A DNA stretch of 64,000 nucleotides from Branchiostoma floridae (taxonomy: Eukaryota; Chordata; Leptocardii; Amphioxiformes; Branchiostomatidae): assembly GCF_000003815.2 (NCBI RefSeq), contig NC_049994.1, forward strand, positions 3,087,464 through 3,151,463, given 5' to 3'. The notes under the pieces are model-generated. The model did no database searches and was not told the origin of the DNA. It saw only the letters and a program-made list of their open reading frames with translations. Position numbers and translations under genes: made by a program. Positions 11,135-23,489 of this stretch are shown here, in pieces (position 1 is the first letter of the stretch; every line of letters begins with the position of its first letter).

Positions 11135-13400
11135 AAGGCTGATGATTTACATGTTTGTATGATACCGACTGTAGTCTAGCCTGGTTACCAAACCCCAGCC
11201 GGATCTCAAGTATCTATCGTGCATGCAGGGGTCTGGCCGGATGGGATAGGAACTCTTCTCAATTTTGCCCCTTATAGTGGGCAAAAAAACTCCAGTAATA
11301 GAACAACACAGGATCAGCAGGAGGTAATTACACCCCTGCCATGATTGGTTAAAGACCCCCAACTGTACTTTTTGAATCCATAACGTAGCTGATTCGCTAC
11401 TGTGTTAGCCTGCTGACCAACTGTGGTGTGTTGTAGCTGGCTACCTTTGATGAGAGTGGTCATCAATCCTATGTACTCCTCCCCCTGATCAAGGGCTTTC
11501 GAGAACCTTTCTACAGCCATCCTGCCAGACCCCAACACGAAAGATATATCTTGAGGTTGGGGTATGGAATCCAGGCTAACTGTAGTCATGAGGCTTGTTC
11601 GTGATGTCATAACTTTATCTCCTGGATTAGTACAGTTATTTAGAGAGTCTATTTTGTCGGGCTCTCTCGTCAGTACTCTATGCATGTTGCATTGTCAAGT
11701 TGCTTATACTATTTAGGGAAACGGTATAGCGAGCAACAGTAATGATGACTGTACGTAATCATGAGGTTCGCACGTGATGTCATAACTATATCCCCTGGAT
11801 TAGAGAAGCTTTTTGGAGTGCCCATCGTGTTGGACTATCTTGTCAGTGCTCTATGTATAATATGTAGTTCGAGGCATATTGTATTGTCAAGTTGTTACTA
11901 TTTAGGGAAACGGTAAAGCAAGCAACAGTGGTGATGATTTACATGTTTGTGTGATACCGACTGTCGTCATGAGTTTCGCTTGTGATGTCATAACTATATC
12001 CCCTGGATTAGTACAACTTTTTGGAGTGTCCATCGTGTTGGACTATCTCGTCAGTGCTCTATCTATGTAATATATAGTTCAAGGCATATTGCATTGTCAA
12101 GTTGTTACTACTAGTATTTAGGGTGGCAGTATAGGGAGCAACAGTGATGATGATTTACATGTCTGTGTGATACCGACTGTAGTCATGAGGTTCGCTTGTG
12201 ATGTCATAACTATATCCCCTGGATTACGGAAGCTTTTTGGAGTGCCCATCGTGTTGGGATATCTCTTTAGTACGCTATCTATAATATATAGTTCGAGGCA
12301 TATTGCATTGTCAAGTTGTTGCTATTCAGGGAAGCAGTATAGGGAGCAATAGTGATGATGATTTACGTGTTTCTGTGATACCGACTGTAGTCATGAGGTT
12401 CGCTTGTGATGTCATAACTATATCCCCTGGATTAGAGAAGTTTTTTTGGGGTGTCCATCGTGTTGGGCTATCTCGTCAGTGCTCTATCTATATAATATAT
12501 AGTTCGAGGCATATTGCATTGTCAAGTTGTTACTATTTAGGGAGGCAGTATAGGGAGCAACAGTGATGATGATTTACATGTTTGTGTGATACCGAATGTA
12601 GTCATGAGGTTCGCTTGTGATGTCATAACTATATCCCCTGGATTAGAGAAGCTTTTTGGGGTGTCCATCGTGTTGGACTATCTCGTCAATGCTCTATCTA
12701 TAATATGTAGTGCGAGGCATATTGCATTGTCAAGTTGTTACTATTTAGGGAAACGGTATAGCGAGCAACAGTGATGATGATTTACATATTTATGTGATAC
12801 CGAATGTAGTCATGAGGTTCGCTTGAGATGTCATAACTATATCCCCTGGATTAGAGAAGCTTTTTGGGGTGTCCATCGTGTTGGACTATCTCGTCAATGC
12901 TCTATCTATAATATGTAGTGCGAGGCATATTGCATTGTCAAGTTGTTACTATTTAGGGAAACGGTATAGCGAGCAATAGTAATGATGACTGTACATAGTC
13001 ATGAGGTTCACTTGTGATGTCATAACTATATCCCCTGGATTATGGAAGCTTTTTGGAGTATCCATCGTGTTGGACTATCTCGTCAGTACTCTATCTATAT
13101 GATATTTAGTTCGAAACATATTGCATTGTCAAGTTGTTACTATTTAGGGAGGCAGTATAGGGAGCAACAGTGATGATAATTTACATATTTATATGATACC
13201 GACTGTAGTCATGGGTTTCGCCCGTGATGTCATAACTATATCCCCTGGATTAGAGAAGCTTTTTGGGGTGTCCATCGTGTTGGACTCTCTCGTCAGTGCT
13301 CTATCTATATAATATGTAGTGCGAGGCATATTGCATTGTCAAGTTGTTACTATTTAGGGAAACTGTATAGCGAGCAACGGTGATAATGCAACAGTGTAGA
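11135..13400 (+). repeat. Satellite-like array, about 210-bp unit, roughly nine copies
   Basis: The landmark GTCATGAGGTTCGCTTGTGA or a close variant occurs near 11757, 11968, 12181, 12392, 12598, 12810, 13000 and 13208, giving spacings of about 190-213 bp. Each unit also has CATAACTATATCCCCTGGAT, TTGCATTGTCAAGTTGTTAC and an AGCAACAGTGATGATG box. Open frames inside units recur because of the repetition and are not genes. The leftmost copy is split by a MITE at 11177-11578. Confidence 0.9.
11177..11578. mobile_element. TAGCCTGG-type MITE with 9-bp target duplication
   Basis: Imperfect inverted termini: TAGCCTGGTTACCAAACCCC at the left, and TTGGGGTATGGAATCCAGGC then TA at the right. The 9-mer ACTGTAGTC flanks both ends (11168-11176 and 11579-11587), as expected for a target duplication. 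It inserted into the first unit of the 210-bp array. No transposase. Relatives: 19601-19766 and 52604-52704. Nine-base duplications fit Mutator-like elements, but superfamily assignment is uncertain. Confidence 0.85.
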
Positions 13401-13689
13401 TTTGTGTGTTTGAGGCAAATGTGCAAGTATTCTATTTAGCTATATTATAGGAAAGTTCCCTCGCTTTGAATATATGTCTAGTGTTGAAAAATTCATTTTT
13501 CTTATGAGCTTTAATCAAACGACATTATACAAACACATCTCAAGCTACATATTTAACATAACTAAGAAACGAGAAGAAGCCGAACAAATTTATTAGAATA
13601 GTTTTAGAATTTATGTTTTAGATTAGTCTTAGAAACCATGTTTACTGCATTACTACCCTTTGTATCTATATGCCTGTACTTAGCCCGAT

Positions 13690-13990
13690 AGGGCATGAAT
13701 GTGCAATAAATTTAAAGGCTATTACACACATTACACATTATACAGAGATCATAGAGAACGTTACATAATATATCTGTACGAGCAATGGAACCCCACAAGG
13801 GGCTTTCAATGCCCTTTTTCTTTGACAGACAAAAATATATCTTTAGACCCAGATGTATCTAGGATGTTAAAAACCGAGAGATCACGATTTTGATTTCTGA
13901 CACTCATAGATAGACGTTCTGGCCTTGGTAAAGGCTCTTAACACAACTTTAGTCACTCCACCCTTGTGTAAAAAAGGAAACCTGAATTTG
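13690..13990 (+). repeat. SINE-like dispersed segment, copy 1
   Basis: It shares GAGCAATGGA/GAGCGATGGA, CCCTTTTTC, GATCACGATTTTGAT/GGTCACGATTTCGAT, TCTGACACTCATAGATAGAC and GGCCTTGG with 14290-14545, in the same order. The tRNA-like head is missing here. Confidence 0.55.
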
Positions 13991-14025
13991 ATTGTTGAGA
14001 CAATAGCCGTGGAAGTAGGGGGCTC

Positions 14026-14149
<124 letters not shown>

Positions 14150-14289
14150 ATTTATCTCTCTACTAACTAACGCACAATTGTCAAATTTTTAATATATACA
14201 AAAATACTAACAAGGAACCTACCACACATTGTGAAATTGTAAATCTGTAGATTTGATGCAAATGAACACTTATGTTACATAAAACAGAG

Positions 14290-14550
14290 TACTAGGGATC
14301 GTTACATTATTTCTGCACGAGCGATGGATCCCACAACAGGCTTTTAACGCCCTTTTTCGATAGTTTTGTTATATAAAATATATACATTTAGAAACAGATA
14401 TATCGATATTTTTAGCCGTCAAGTGGCTGAGTGGCTAGAAAGGAGACAGAGAGGTCACGATTTCGATATCTGACACTCTTAGATAGACGATTTGGCCTTG
14501 GGGATCGAAGGCACTCTCCTCACCCCACTGTGACAATGTGACTACTTTTA
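14290..14550 (+). repeat. tRNA-derived SINE fragment, copy 2
   Basis: At 14420-14480 there is an A-box-like TGGCTGAGTGG and a degenerate B-box-like region around CACGATTTCGATATC, reminiscent of a class II (Leu/Ser) tRNA. A GGCCTTGG...AAGGCACT body follows. It is not an intact tRNA gene: no folded acceptor stem is evident. Confidence 0.5.
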
Positions 14551-14915
14551 TCATATCCCTGAGAGCAATTGAACTTCAGAAGAGGGTTTTCAATGTCCTT
14601 GTTCAGCTATTTTAGTCTTAGAAAACTTAAAGGACCATGAATGTCAATATTCATCAGTAACTAAGTAGTGTGTGTATCGAGTAGATAGTGACCATAGCCG
14701 ACTACATAATAGACAATGGCTATAGTCGACTACATAATATCTAGAATTAAACCATATATTATCATTATTTTAACTATCATTTATCATGCCCATGAGTTAT
14801 CACAAACATGTGGCTATAGAGTCTAGGTAATAAATCCCACAAGCCCAAATCTGAAAATCCCATCTTTCAGCTGCACAATATGTATGTGCCAACTTGTCGC
14901 TATCATGAAATCGAT

Positions 14916-15010
14916 CTAGTCCTCCGTTATATAACGTCGAATACATAAAGGTGTGTGTTACCTAGTCATCCGTTATATAACGTCGAATACATAAAGGTGT
15001 GTATTACCTA
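14916..15010 (+). repeat. 50-bp direct duplication
   Basis: CCGTTATATAACGTCGAATA and the following CATAAAGGTGTGTNTTACCTA occur twice in a row. The unit contains the palindrome CGTTATATAACG. Confidence 0.85.
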
Positions 15011-15424
15011 TGTGTTAAACGTCGTCGTGTTTTAGAAAGAAGCGCGCAGTAAACGAATATTCCTTATGGATGTTTTTCAAAGCTCGCCCAGAAGGCTTGA
15101 TTTGACAACTGACAAGGATAGGATTAACATCTTCCTATCTCATACCCACTGGCTGAATGTATCAAATGACAATAACGGCCTGGTATCAGTCATTCTCGCT
15201 GAGTTAAGCTCCGGTCACTGTGGCTACCAATCTATTTTTTATTTGTATTTTGCAAGTTTAAAAACTCCAAGGGCCCGGCCGTGCCACAAAATAGCTTGGT
15301 AGCCACATGGTGTGCCACGGGGCCACATAGGGATCACGCCCGAAATTGCAGAAAGAAAATCAGTCCGTACACTACCAAGAGGCCCCCTTTATATAACTGG
15401 ACCGTAGCTATAGCTTTGACCAAC

Positions 15425-15545
15425 CGTCAGCCAATAAGATACGCCTTACTGTTTTGGGGAGGAAATGTTACCAACCAATCACGTTGTCTCTTGAGTATAG
15501 GCAGCGACATGATTGGTTGGTGACGGCTGGCAAACGCTAACTCAA
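15425..15545. repeat. CCAAT-rich hairpin repeat, copy 1
   Basis: ACCAACCAATCACGTTGTC is followed, after a short loop, by GCGACATGATTGGTTGGT, its near inverse. The copy at 16440-16560 has the same layout. CCAAT sequences occur on both arms. Probably a small fold-back element. Confidence 0.65.
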
Positions 15546-16129
15546 CGAGAAGGACAGATTGCACACTGGTTTTCCAGGGCTTTTTTACTATATACAAAGC
15601 TAGTGGGCCTAGCATGAGAGGGTGGGATGATTTCAAATTTTCAAGGAATTGGAATACATACAGTTTTGAGTTGTATTTAACATTGAAAAAAAAATACTGA
15701 ACGTCGATGTTATCCGCATGATGGAAATATGCACATCCTATTAAGAAACCCCACTCCCATCGGACGTAGGTAGAATTGATAGATAATTATTCTCCATGGA
15801 ATGATAAGTTTCAACTTATCAAATCTATCCATCTCTTTAAGTGGTTTTGGAGCGTCAAGTTTCTGAAATGGCCTTGGCAGTGAATGATTTTTGAGGTTAT
15901 ATGGAGTCTCTATACCGGATGTCATATTTCATTGCAGATTATGTGGATTATTTTCCAATATAAAGCTAAGAATAACAATTACAAAGCCTCACTGTGGGCA
16001 GTACAAGGGTTTACCATCTCATCAAATCTGGATTTTCTACTGCAGTGTTAATTGGCATTGACAAATTGGTTGATGGGCATGCGAGTACAATGCATTCCCA
16101 ATAGAGTCCATACCACCTACATATATTGT

Positions 16130-16420
16130 CGTTTGTTACCTTCGCCATAAGGTTAAGTTTTGAGCGTGTTTTTCTGTCTATCTGCGTGTGTGTGTTTCTG
16201 TCTGTCTGTTAAAGGCATAACACGTGAAGCCTTAAAGGTAACATGATAATATATTAAAGGTAGGTAGGAGTCAAGTAAACAAAGGTCTAGTTTGATGATT
16301 AGCTCCCCTAGCGCCTTCCTATAGCACTGTAGCGCAACTTCTATTTTTGATAACTCTTGTTCTGGACATACTGTGTTCTTGATTTTGTAGTGGCAGATAG
16401 CCCTTGTTATTCAGCTTGTA
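16130..16420 (+). repeat. Dispersed repeat, TTACCTTCGCC family
   Basis: It starts GTTACCTTCGCCATAAGGTT, passes through a GTCTGTCTGT run, CTCCCCTAGCGCCTTC and GTTCTGGACATACTGTG, and matches 27644-27900 throughout. It is a TE-like dispersed repeat; the family was not identified by name. Confidence 0.65.
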
Positions 16421-16439
16421 GAAAACCCTAACTAGCCCC

Positions 16440-16560
16440 CAGCCAATCACATACCTCCCTCCTGTTGTTGAAAGGAAATGTACCAGCCAATCACATTGTC
16501 GCTTGGGCGTAGACGGCGATGTGATTGGTTGGTGACAACTAGCAAGTGCTGACGTAATGA
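16440..16560. repeat. CCAAT-rich hairpin repeat, copy 2
   Basis: AGCCAATCACATTGTCGC and GGCGATGTGATTGGTTGGT form inverted arms. Same structure and flanks as 15425-15545, about 1 kb away. Confidence 0.65.
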
Positions 16561-16947
16561 GGACGACTTGCGGGCTGCAAGGCCGGGGTCATTGCCTTAT
16601 AGATATAGGAGGTAGGAAAATTTTCCGGGTAAAAAATTATTTCACGTTGCAAAAAAAATAAATTGTTTTATAGTCCATCGCCTGCATGCATTGAGGCCAG
16701 AGGATTAAAAGGAAGAATGCAAAAATTGAAGAATATCTATGCCAATGTTCCTGCTGAAATGAATAGGTTTTGACATTTTCACAAGTAGCTCAATCGGCAA
16801 CAGTGCTTGGCCTATAAATGGGGAGTTCTAAGTCCACATGACAGAGATCTTCTCCATTGATTTTCTTTTCTATCTTTCTGAACATCTATCTAATTATGTC
16901 TTCCCCAGCTAACTTAAAGTATTCCGTGTTTGTGAATGAATTGGCCA

Positions 16948-17400
16948 CTTAAAAGTCACATCATACGTTTTCTTTGCCCTTTCATGCATGCCAAATTTTT
17001 TCATTAATGTCAAATCACTAGGAGAAATGTCAGTTTTTCACCAATTATTCCCTTCTTTGTAGAGAAACGCGTATTCGTTTAACACAAGGCTCTTATCAAC
17101 GCCACTTGAAAGTCACATCATACGTTTTGCCTGCCCTATCATGCCAAATGTCTCACTAATGTCAAAACATTAGGAGAAATGTCAATTCGTTCACCAATTA
17201 TTCCCTTCTTTGAGGAGAAACGCGTATCCATTAAACGCAAGTCTCTTATCAACGCTTTTCATCGTCTTGAGTCTGAATATTTACCTGGCCCAAATTACTA
17301 ACATTGAAGAAATTTCGATTTTTTTACCAATTATTCCCTTCATCGTAGAAGAATACCTTCCCACGAAGCAAAATTAAAAGATCTTATCAAGGTCTCCCAT
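16948..17400 (+). repeat. About 153-bp tandem repeat, three copies
   Basis: The first two units share AAAGTCACATCATACGTTTT, TAGGAGAAATGTCA and ACCAATTATTCCCTTC, followed by GAGAAACGCGTAT. The third (about 17262-17400) is more diverged but keeps ACCAATTATTCCCTTC and TCTTATCAA. Confidence 0.75.
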
Positions 17401-17595
17401 CGAGAGCTTGCATATCCACCTGACCCAAATTACCAACTTCTTGGTAACGGCTTAAACATGCTTCAAACGTACTTTTTCTTCCTTAGCGACCACAAAATTA
17501 GTCGAGCCTTGAAAGGCTTTGCCGCACCGCTAAGAATCAGATCACAAAGCGGGGTTTTCTCGTAGATGCGTCAGAGGAAGACCGCCCACGTTAGC

Positions 17596-17829
17596 GTGGT
17601 ATCTCACTGCACTTGGGGCACTGTTTCGGCACTGCGGGGTTCGTTCACTGCGGCACTGCTGCGTCATTTTCGCCAATTTAGATATTGTGTAATACGTAAA
17701 AGTAGGACTTACAAGACAACAAAACACGAAAAAACGTAAGAAAATTAGTTCTTTATCTCTGAAATTCGTTGGGTAATCATGCGAACCCCGCAGTGCCGCA
17801 TCAGTGCCCCAGGTGCAGTGAGATACCAC
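17596..17829. mobile_element. GTGGTATCTCACTG MITE, copy 1
   Basis: Inverted termini GTGGTATCTCACTGCACTTG and the corresponding GTGCAGTGAGATACCAC, followed inward by GGCACTGCGGGGTTCG-type arms. The 7-mer CGTTAGC flanks both ends (17589-17595 and 17830-17836). 234 bp, no coding capacity. Relatives at 20205-20884 (interrupted) and 35586-35814. Confidence 0.9.
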
Positions 17830-17836
17830 CGTTAGC

Positions 17837-19600
17837 CCATGGTAATTTGCAAGTAATTCCCCTATATCTTTTTCACCTGCTCCCCACGGTCTGTGTTTCT
17901 GTATATAGACTGAAACCTGATTGCATTCCCTGATTGCCTTTAAGTCCTGACAGAGTAGATTTGTAACTCCGCGATTCCCAAAGTATTAAAGAGAATTATG
18001 AAAAAGATTGAAGATACTCTGAAGATATTAATAATGGGAAAGCTAAGAATGTGCACAGGTGGTGTTAGATTTTCAGTCAGGCTTTTTCGGTTAGAATGAG
18101 TTTTGGTTATAAGAGTGGAGTGCCGATCACAATCTTTTACTTGTAAGTTAAGCCTATCCACTTGTGACGAGTTTTTCTTTTCATTTGACAAAATTTGATA
18201 TTGGACATAATTTTGGAAGGTGGAGTACTTCCATCACATTTTCACTCCCCAGCCAAAGTTAGGTAGTACCAATTTTACCTCTGTAGACAGTTTGCACTGC
18301 ACATCCTAGTTAATTTGGGGTCTTAATTCAAGACTGCGCGCCCCCAAGTTGAGAGGTTGTCTGTTCCAGGAAATACATCTGAAGCAGAAAAGCCGTGTGT
18401 GGGAATAAAGGGCATCCCTCCAGCTTTAACAACCGGGTTTCGTTTTTTTTTTGTGTGTAATTCTTTTGGGAAAATTGTTTTCAGGTAAAAAGATATGAAA
18501 AAGTGAAAATTTGGACGTGGAATTAAACCCATCATCTATAGTTGAGTCATGAAAATGGTTAACATTGTTGGAAAGAGAATACCCTTATGTATGATGAGGT
18601 CAAAATTAAGAGAATTCTAACACTAAGGTTTTAAAAATTGCCCGACGCACGAGGCATAGCAACACGGATTGCATGGATGTTGACTCTGGGACAACGATTC
18701 GCACTCAAACCGGTATAGAGGTATAACGTTACAATGAAGTGAGACCGCACTTTAAATTTAAAAAGAAAAATTTCAAAACCAAGATTTCCTTTTTTACCAG
18801 AAACACGTGTACATCACTTCTTATGCTCTCCAGCCGTGTTAGTACTACAATTAAGTATTATTTAACGCCTTTTCACAGCAGATCCTGACAAGTGTGAACT
18901 CAAAACTAGATCATCAAAACCCTTTCGTCCCTTTTTTGCCGCGCATTTCCCCTGTACCGGAACAATTGGAGTGAGGAAATGCGTGCTATTCGGCGCATGC
19001 ATATCCGCATTCAAGACGAACACCCCACCCACTTGGCCACTGTACCTGTCTCTGCATGTGTTTTAGCTAATCGAAATTACAATCTCACAAGTTAGAGTTT
19101 TCCGTCGTTGTTCAGATCTTCGTAATATGTTCAGATTACATGTCCACGCCTCCATCCTGCCTTTGCAAGAAATCCAATTAGAAGGGAGTGAATGAAGTTC
19201 AGCCTATCCAATTGTTCGCCTACAAGAAGCGTCTCCCCAGATAGCCAGCCCGACTCTCCTTCTATTCAAGTTCTAATTTGACTCAACACCCGGCGCCAAG
19301 CTCTTATTGAATCGACGCTGATGAAACCTTGATTGCAAAGTTTTGTCTACCTAATTTGATTTCATTACTTTTTCTGCTAATCAGATGTCGGCCGGAGTCA
19401 AGTGAGCGAAAGGTGCAATTTGTAAATTTTCTTTTCTTTATATATTAAATTGTCTGATTCTTGTAGTTTACATGCAAAATTTTGTAAACTGTGTCCTAAA
19501 TACGCGTGTACTATAGATGCAAGTTTTCACTTCACGTTATTGCCTTAATGTACTACAATGTAATAAATTTACAGTGTTTTTCTGAAATAGGGAAACAGCC
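17837..19600. other. No gene recognised
   Basis: Unique-looking AT-rich sequence. Short open frames on both strands lack recognisable domains, and I found no splice-linked exons. Confidence 0.4.
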
Positions 19601-19766
19601 TAGCCTGGGTACCATCCGGAAAGTAGTTCGGCCCGTTATATACAGTCGCTTTTCGCTCTGACATTTATCGAACACTATATATACAGTCACTTCTCTGCTG
19701 ATAGCAGAAGAGAACATATAATTATATTGCAGAAGCGAACTAATACCCCGATGGTAACCCGGGCTA
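19601..19766. mobile_element. TAGCCTGG-type MITE, second copy
   Basis: Left terminus TAGCCTGGGTACCATCCGG, right terminus GATGGTAACCCGGGCTA. Flanking 9-mers GAAACAGCC and GATGCAGCT match at 6 of 9 positions, consistent with a decayed target duplication. 166 bp, non-coding. Confidence 0.75.
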
Positions 19767-20204
19767 GATGCAGCTGAAACCGAGATGCTCTTTTCAGGAC
19801 TGAATCGCGATCCCAGAGCTACTGTCTACATGTAATTGGAACTAGGAGCACAACGGTGAGACTGCTACAAGTTGAGCTACAGGGACATCCCAAAGCCACT
19901 TCTTTGTAACATCTCAATACATCATCCACAACGTATCGCCCAAATAATATAATGCACCCATGTGCTCCCGAACCACGGCTATAACATGATAGAAGAAATT
20001 GAAGACGATCACTCAGACGACGGTCAGACCACCAGGCTATATAGATTTATTACTTCCCTACGGTAAACCCGATTCGCCTCAAACCCTGGAGTAAAGATTG
20101 TACTTGGATTTATCAAATGGAGAGTATCCATCAAATATAGATATATATATATACAAATTTGAAGCTTTACGGAGAATGATTTTTTTTCTTAAGTTGGAGT
20201 TAAT

Positions 20205-20884
20205 GTGGTATCTCACTGTACTTGGGGCAGCGGTGCGGCACGGGGTTCGTTCTATGCGTCACTGTTGTGTTATTTTCGCTGTTTTTGCCTTGCCGCCAGG
20301 CAAGGCTTTACGCCAGCTTTTTTCCATGGATCAATGGACGGACCTTTTAACCCAGCCCTTCCAAAGCCCCTTCCAAAGGCCCTTCTTTCCTTGCCGAGTT
20401 TCATGGCTTAGTTAGACAATAGTACATTCCAGGCGAGTATTAAAACGCTCTTCTAGACGCATGTTACTGTATGTGGTCCAGCGTAATAAATCTACGCTTT
20501 AACTCACCATGTTTATATAAATATATATCACAAATTGCATCAGAAGGAACTTAGTTTGTAAGAAAAAATAATGCATATTCATTGTGGGTCAAAAAGTTTT
20601 ACAAAACCTGTTTAATGTGCCAATAATTCATCTGACATAAATTATGATAATGAGGGGGGAGGGGGCGACATGTGGAACTCGGGATTTTTAAGCGTAGAAT
20701 CTAGTCTATCTTACCAAAATAACATAAAATACGCGGCAAGGCACAGCTTTTTTAAAAAGATTTCTTGTTTTATAGTCTAGATATTGCGTAAAGTATCACT
20801 TAGAGGACAACAAATGCACAGAACGTAGAAATTCGTTGAACCTCGCAGTGCCGCACGGGTGCCCCTAGCGCAGTGAAATACCAC
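20205..20884. mobile_element. GTGGTATCTCACTG MITE, interrupted copy
   Basis: The left half (from 20205) and right half (about 20775-20884, ending in AAATACCAC) match the copies at 17596 and 35586. About 450 bp of unrelated sequence lies between, with GCAAGGC/GCGGCAAGGC motifs near its ends. This looks like an insertion into an older MITE. The flanks do not show a clean target duplication. Confidence 0.7.
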
Positions 20885-21130
20885 CTTACCTACTACTATG
20901 GCTTCGTTAAAAACTACAGTCATTGCTACCACATTTGTGCCACTTTTACTATCGAACTAGTTTCCCTTCTACAACTACGGACATGGCTACATGCTCCTCA
21001 CTGAAAGCAGTCAAAGCTACCAAGCGATATATTTTAGTACTTTCTCTCCATGTTGAGCATCACCACAGATGAAAAAAAAAAGATTTTGTTTTTCGAAACC
21101 AGGCAAAAATTAATGAGTGCACTGATATAA

Positions 21131-21420
21131 TGTCCCTAGCAGAGTGGGTAGAGTGTTCGCCTTGCATTCGGTAGGTCGTGAGTTTGATCCCCGGCCGAGC
21201 GATAGCAAAGACTTTAATAATGGTTCATGCTGCCTTCTCCGCTTAGCTCTCAGCATTCGGGAAAGAGTATGGAAGCTCAAAACACACCACTACCAGTGGA
21301 CTAGCCCCCTGCTGTAGTGATTGCGCAAAGATGTGTGGCCGCGGGCTTCTGAGACGGAGATGGGCACCGCCCTATGCGCCACCAGGCGAGGAAAGGACTT
21401 TGACTTTTTGACTTTGACTG
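21131..21420 (+). mobile_element. tRNA-derived SINE
   Basis: A-box-like TAGCAGAGTGGG at about 21138 and B-box-like GAGTTTGATCCCC, followed by a body with ACTAGCCCCCTGCTGTAGTG and GAGATGGGCACC and a TTTGACT-repeat tail. The same family occurs at 59117-59400, and its 3' part at 58880-58995. The paired boxes give an internal pol III promoter architecture. Confidence 0.85.
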
Positions 21421-21595
21421 ATATGATGGTCTTCCATAAAGTTTACTTGTTCTGGCCTTTACTTCAAGGCCAGCAAAAGCCTATCGTTTTTCTGAACGAC
21501 TACTTTTACGATATCACATATCCTTCATTACTTTAGAAGCTTTAGCTTGTATTTCGCAAAAGTCCTTGGGGAATTGATACAATCACATCGTTTAA

Positions 21596-22538
21596 CCCTA
21601 TTCAGACCGGGGGGGGGCTTTTGAGGCCCGCGCTAACTTCGATGTCCTATAACGCCAGAACGGCTTACGCTAGAGCCACCAAATTTAGTGAGTTTTCCTA
21701 AAATATTGTTGGCAACAATTCTACGAAGTTTGACAAATTTTCCATTATTTCTTGTTGCCATGGCAACCGTTTGTTGACAGGCAGTTTTGCCAAAAATCAC
21801 TATTTTTGGTTCTAACAATGTATTTTTCAAATTTATTTGCTATATTACTGTGATTTTGTTACATAAATAAAATCTTATATTATTCAGCATATCTTTCATA
21901 ATTATATATGCATAAATTATGCTAATTTGATGACGTCATCAGCCCAAAATCCAAGATGGCGGACGGAATGGCCAGATCAAGAAAAACAAGCTAATTATCC
22001 CTTAAAATTTGCAACTACCTGGTATTTTTTCATCAAAAACCATCTAAATGAATGAATTTAGTCTATTTCCATTGCCCTTTGTGATTATTTGTTGCAAAAA
22101 AAGTATTTTTAAAAATTCAAGGTGGTGGATATAATATGGCGGAGCCCAACTCGTATCTTAGATGTGCATGACGTCATTTTATGACGTCATATTGACGTCA
22201 TTGATGTTGCTATTGGCAACGCAAGTCGTAATAAACATTATTATTCTGTTATCTGCACTTGTTGTTACATTTTTTCAGCATAACTTGAAGTTTTCTGAGA
22301 ATACCCATTTTTCATGGGTTTGGCCATTGTAATCAAATTGATGACGTCATAATTACGTCATCTTACGTCAACGTAACGTCAAACGTCACATACTTGTCAG
22401 ATATTAAGTCGAAATCATGTCCTAAAAATTTGGTGGCCCTACGGCACGTCGTTTGAGAGTTATAGGACTTAAAAGTGGAGGGCCTCAAAAGCCCCCCCCC
22501 GGTCCAGGGATGACCAAAAAAGCCCGGTCTGAATAGGG
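21596..22538. mobile_element. TTAA-flanked DNA transposon (piggyBac-like MITE), complete
   Basis: Terminal inverted repeats CCCTATTCAGACCGGGGGGG (left) and CCCGGTCTGAATAGGG (right), flanked by TTAA at 21592-21595 and 22539-22542. TTAA duplication and CCC termini are typical of piggyBac-like elements. 943 bp with no transposase, so non-autonomous. A G-run near the left end pairs with a C-run near the right. The interior has at least five TGACGTCA palindromes. A truncated copy lies at 2504. Confidence 0.9.
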
Positions 22539-22542
22539 TTAA

Positions 22543-23480
22543 AGACTCTCTAAATATCTTATGCTATTTTGAAATTGTTATCTTAGCGGGTATCACACTG
22601 AATAGCGTAAAAGTCCAGCAGGTTTTCGTACAGTTGTGCGAAGCTGGCAAAAACCGGCACAACCTATCGATTTAGTAAAACAATTACTATAGAAAAAAAA
22701 ATAACGTAATGGAGAGGTAACGATTCTGATTTTAAGATAAATTAACTCAGATATTTTTTGGGGGATGGAATAAACCGATATTATTTACAAGTTTAGAGCA
22801 AATATTGGTACTGCATTGTTGTTGACGTGTAACAATAGAGCTTCTGCTAGCTGAGCTTTCTAAAAATTTGAATATGGTCTCGATTTCTCTCGAACCAATT
22901 CGATCCACTAAAGAGCTATTCTTCCACTGGGCTTGACAGAGAAGACTAGGCACTACACACATGCACAGTGAATACAGGTTTATTGTATAAAGAAATTCCT
23001 CTAGCTATTTCCAACAAGCACAGTGAACCGTGGACTATGGCTATTTTTTTTCAAATTTGTGCCAGAGTGACAGCATTCAAGAGTAACCCATCGATGCATT
23101 TATTGATGATGTTATCCTTATAATGTGGCAACCAATATCATTCATCAGCAAGAATTTTATTCTGCCGTTGGGTTCGTAGTCCGGCCAGGCTCAGAAGCAA
23201 ATTTTTACTGTTATACTGCAGGACACAGGAGGGTGGGGTGGTTGTTAGGTACCTCTCGGTGTCGTTGCGATGGGGTCACGGCTTCTATTTGTTGATGGGT
23301 TCAGGGTTGATTCTAAATCCCTGCCGTGTTCGAAACGAATGGCCAGGAAGTGCAGAAAAACAGTTCGTGAACTACCCGAATGGGACCCCTTTTTTTCCAA
23401 TTTTTTTCTTTTCTTTTTTGAATTGAATCTTTTGTGGCAAAAACACATGAAGGAAGCACGTGTTTCTGGCATATAAGGTT
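22543..23480. other. No gene recognised
   Basis: Only short open frames without domains on either strand. No splice-linked exons seen. Confidence 0.4.
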
Positions 23481-23489
23481 ACCTACCTA

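Noticed and set aside
12167-12774. Repeated 60-90-codon frames in the 210-bp array
   Set aside because: Identical positions in each unit and frameshifts between units show they are by-products of tandem repetition.
15066-15302. 78-codon plus-strand frame after a start-like ATG
   Set aside because: No recognised domain, no poly(A) or splice context, and its 3' end runs into a repeat shared with 33780.
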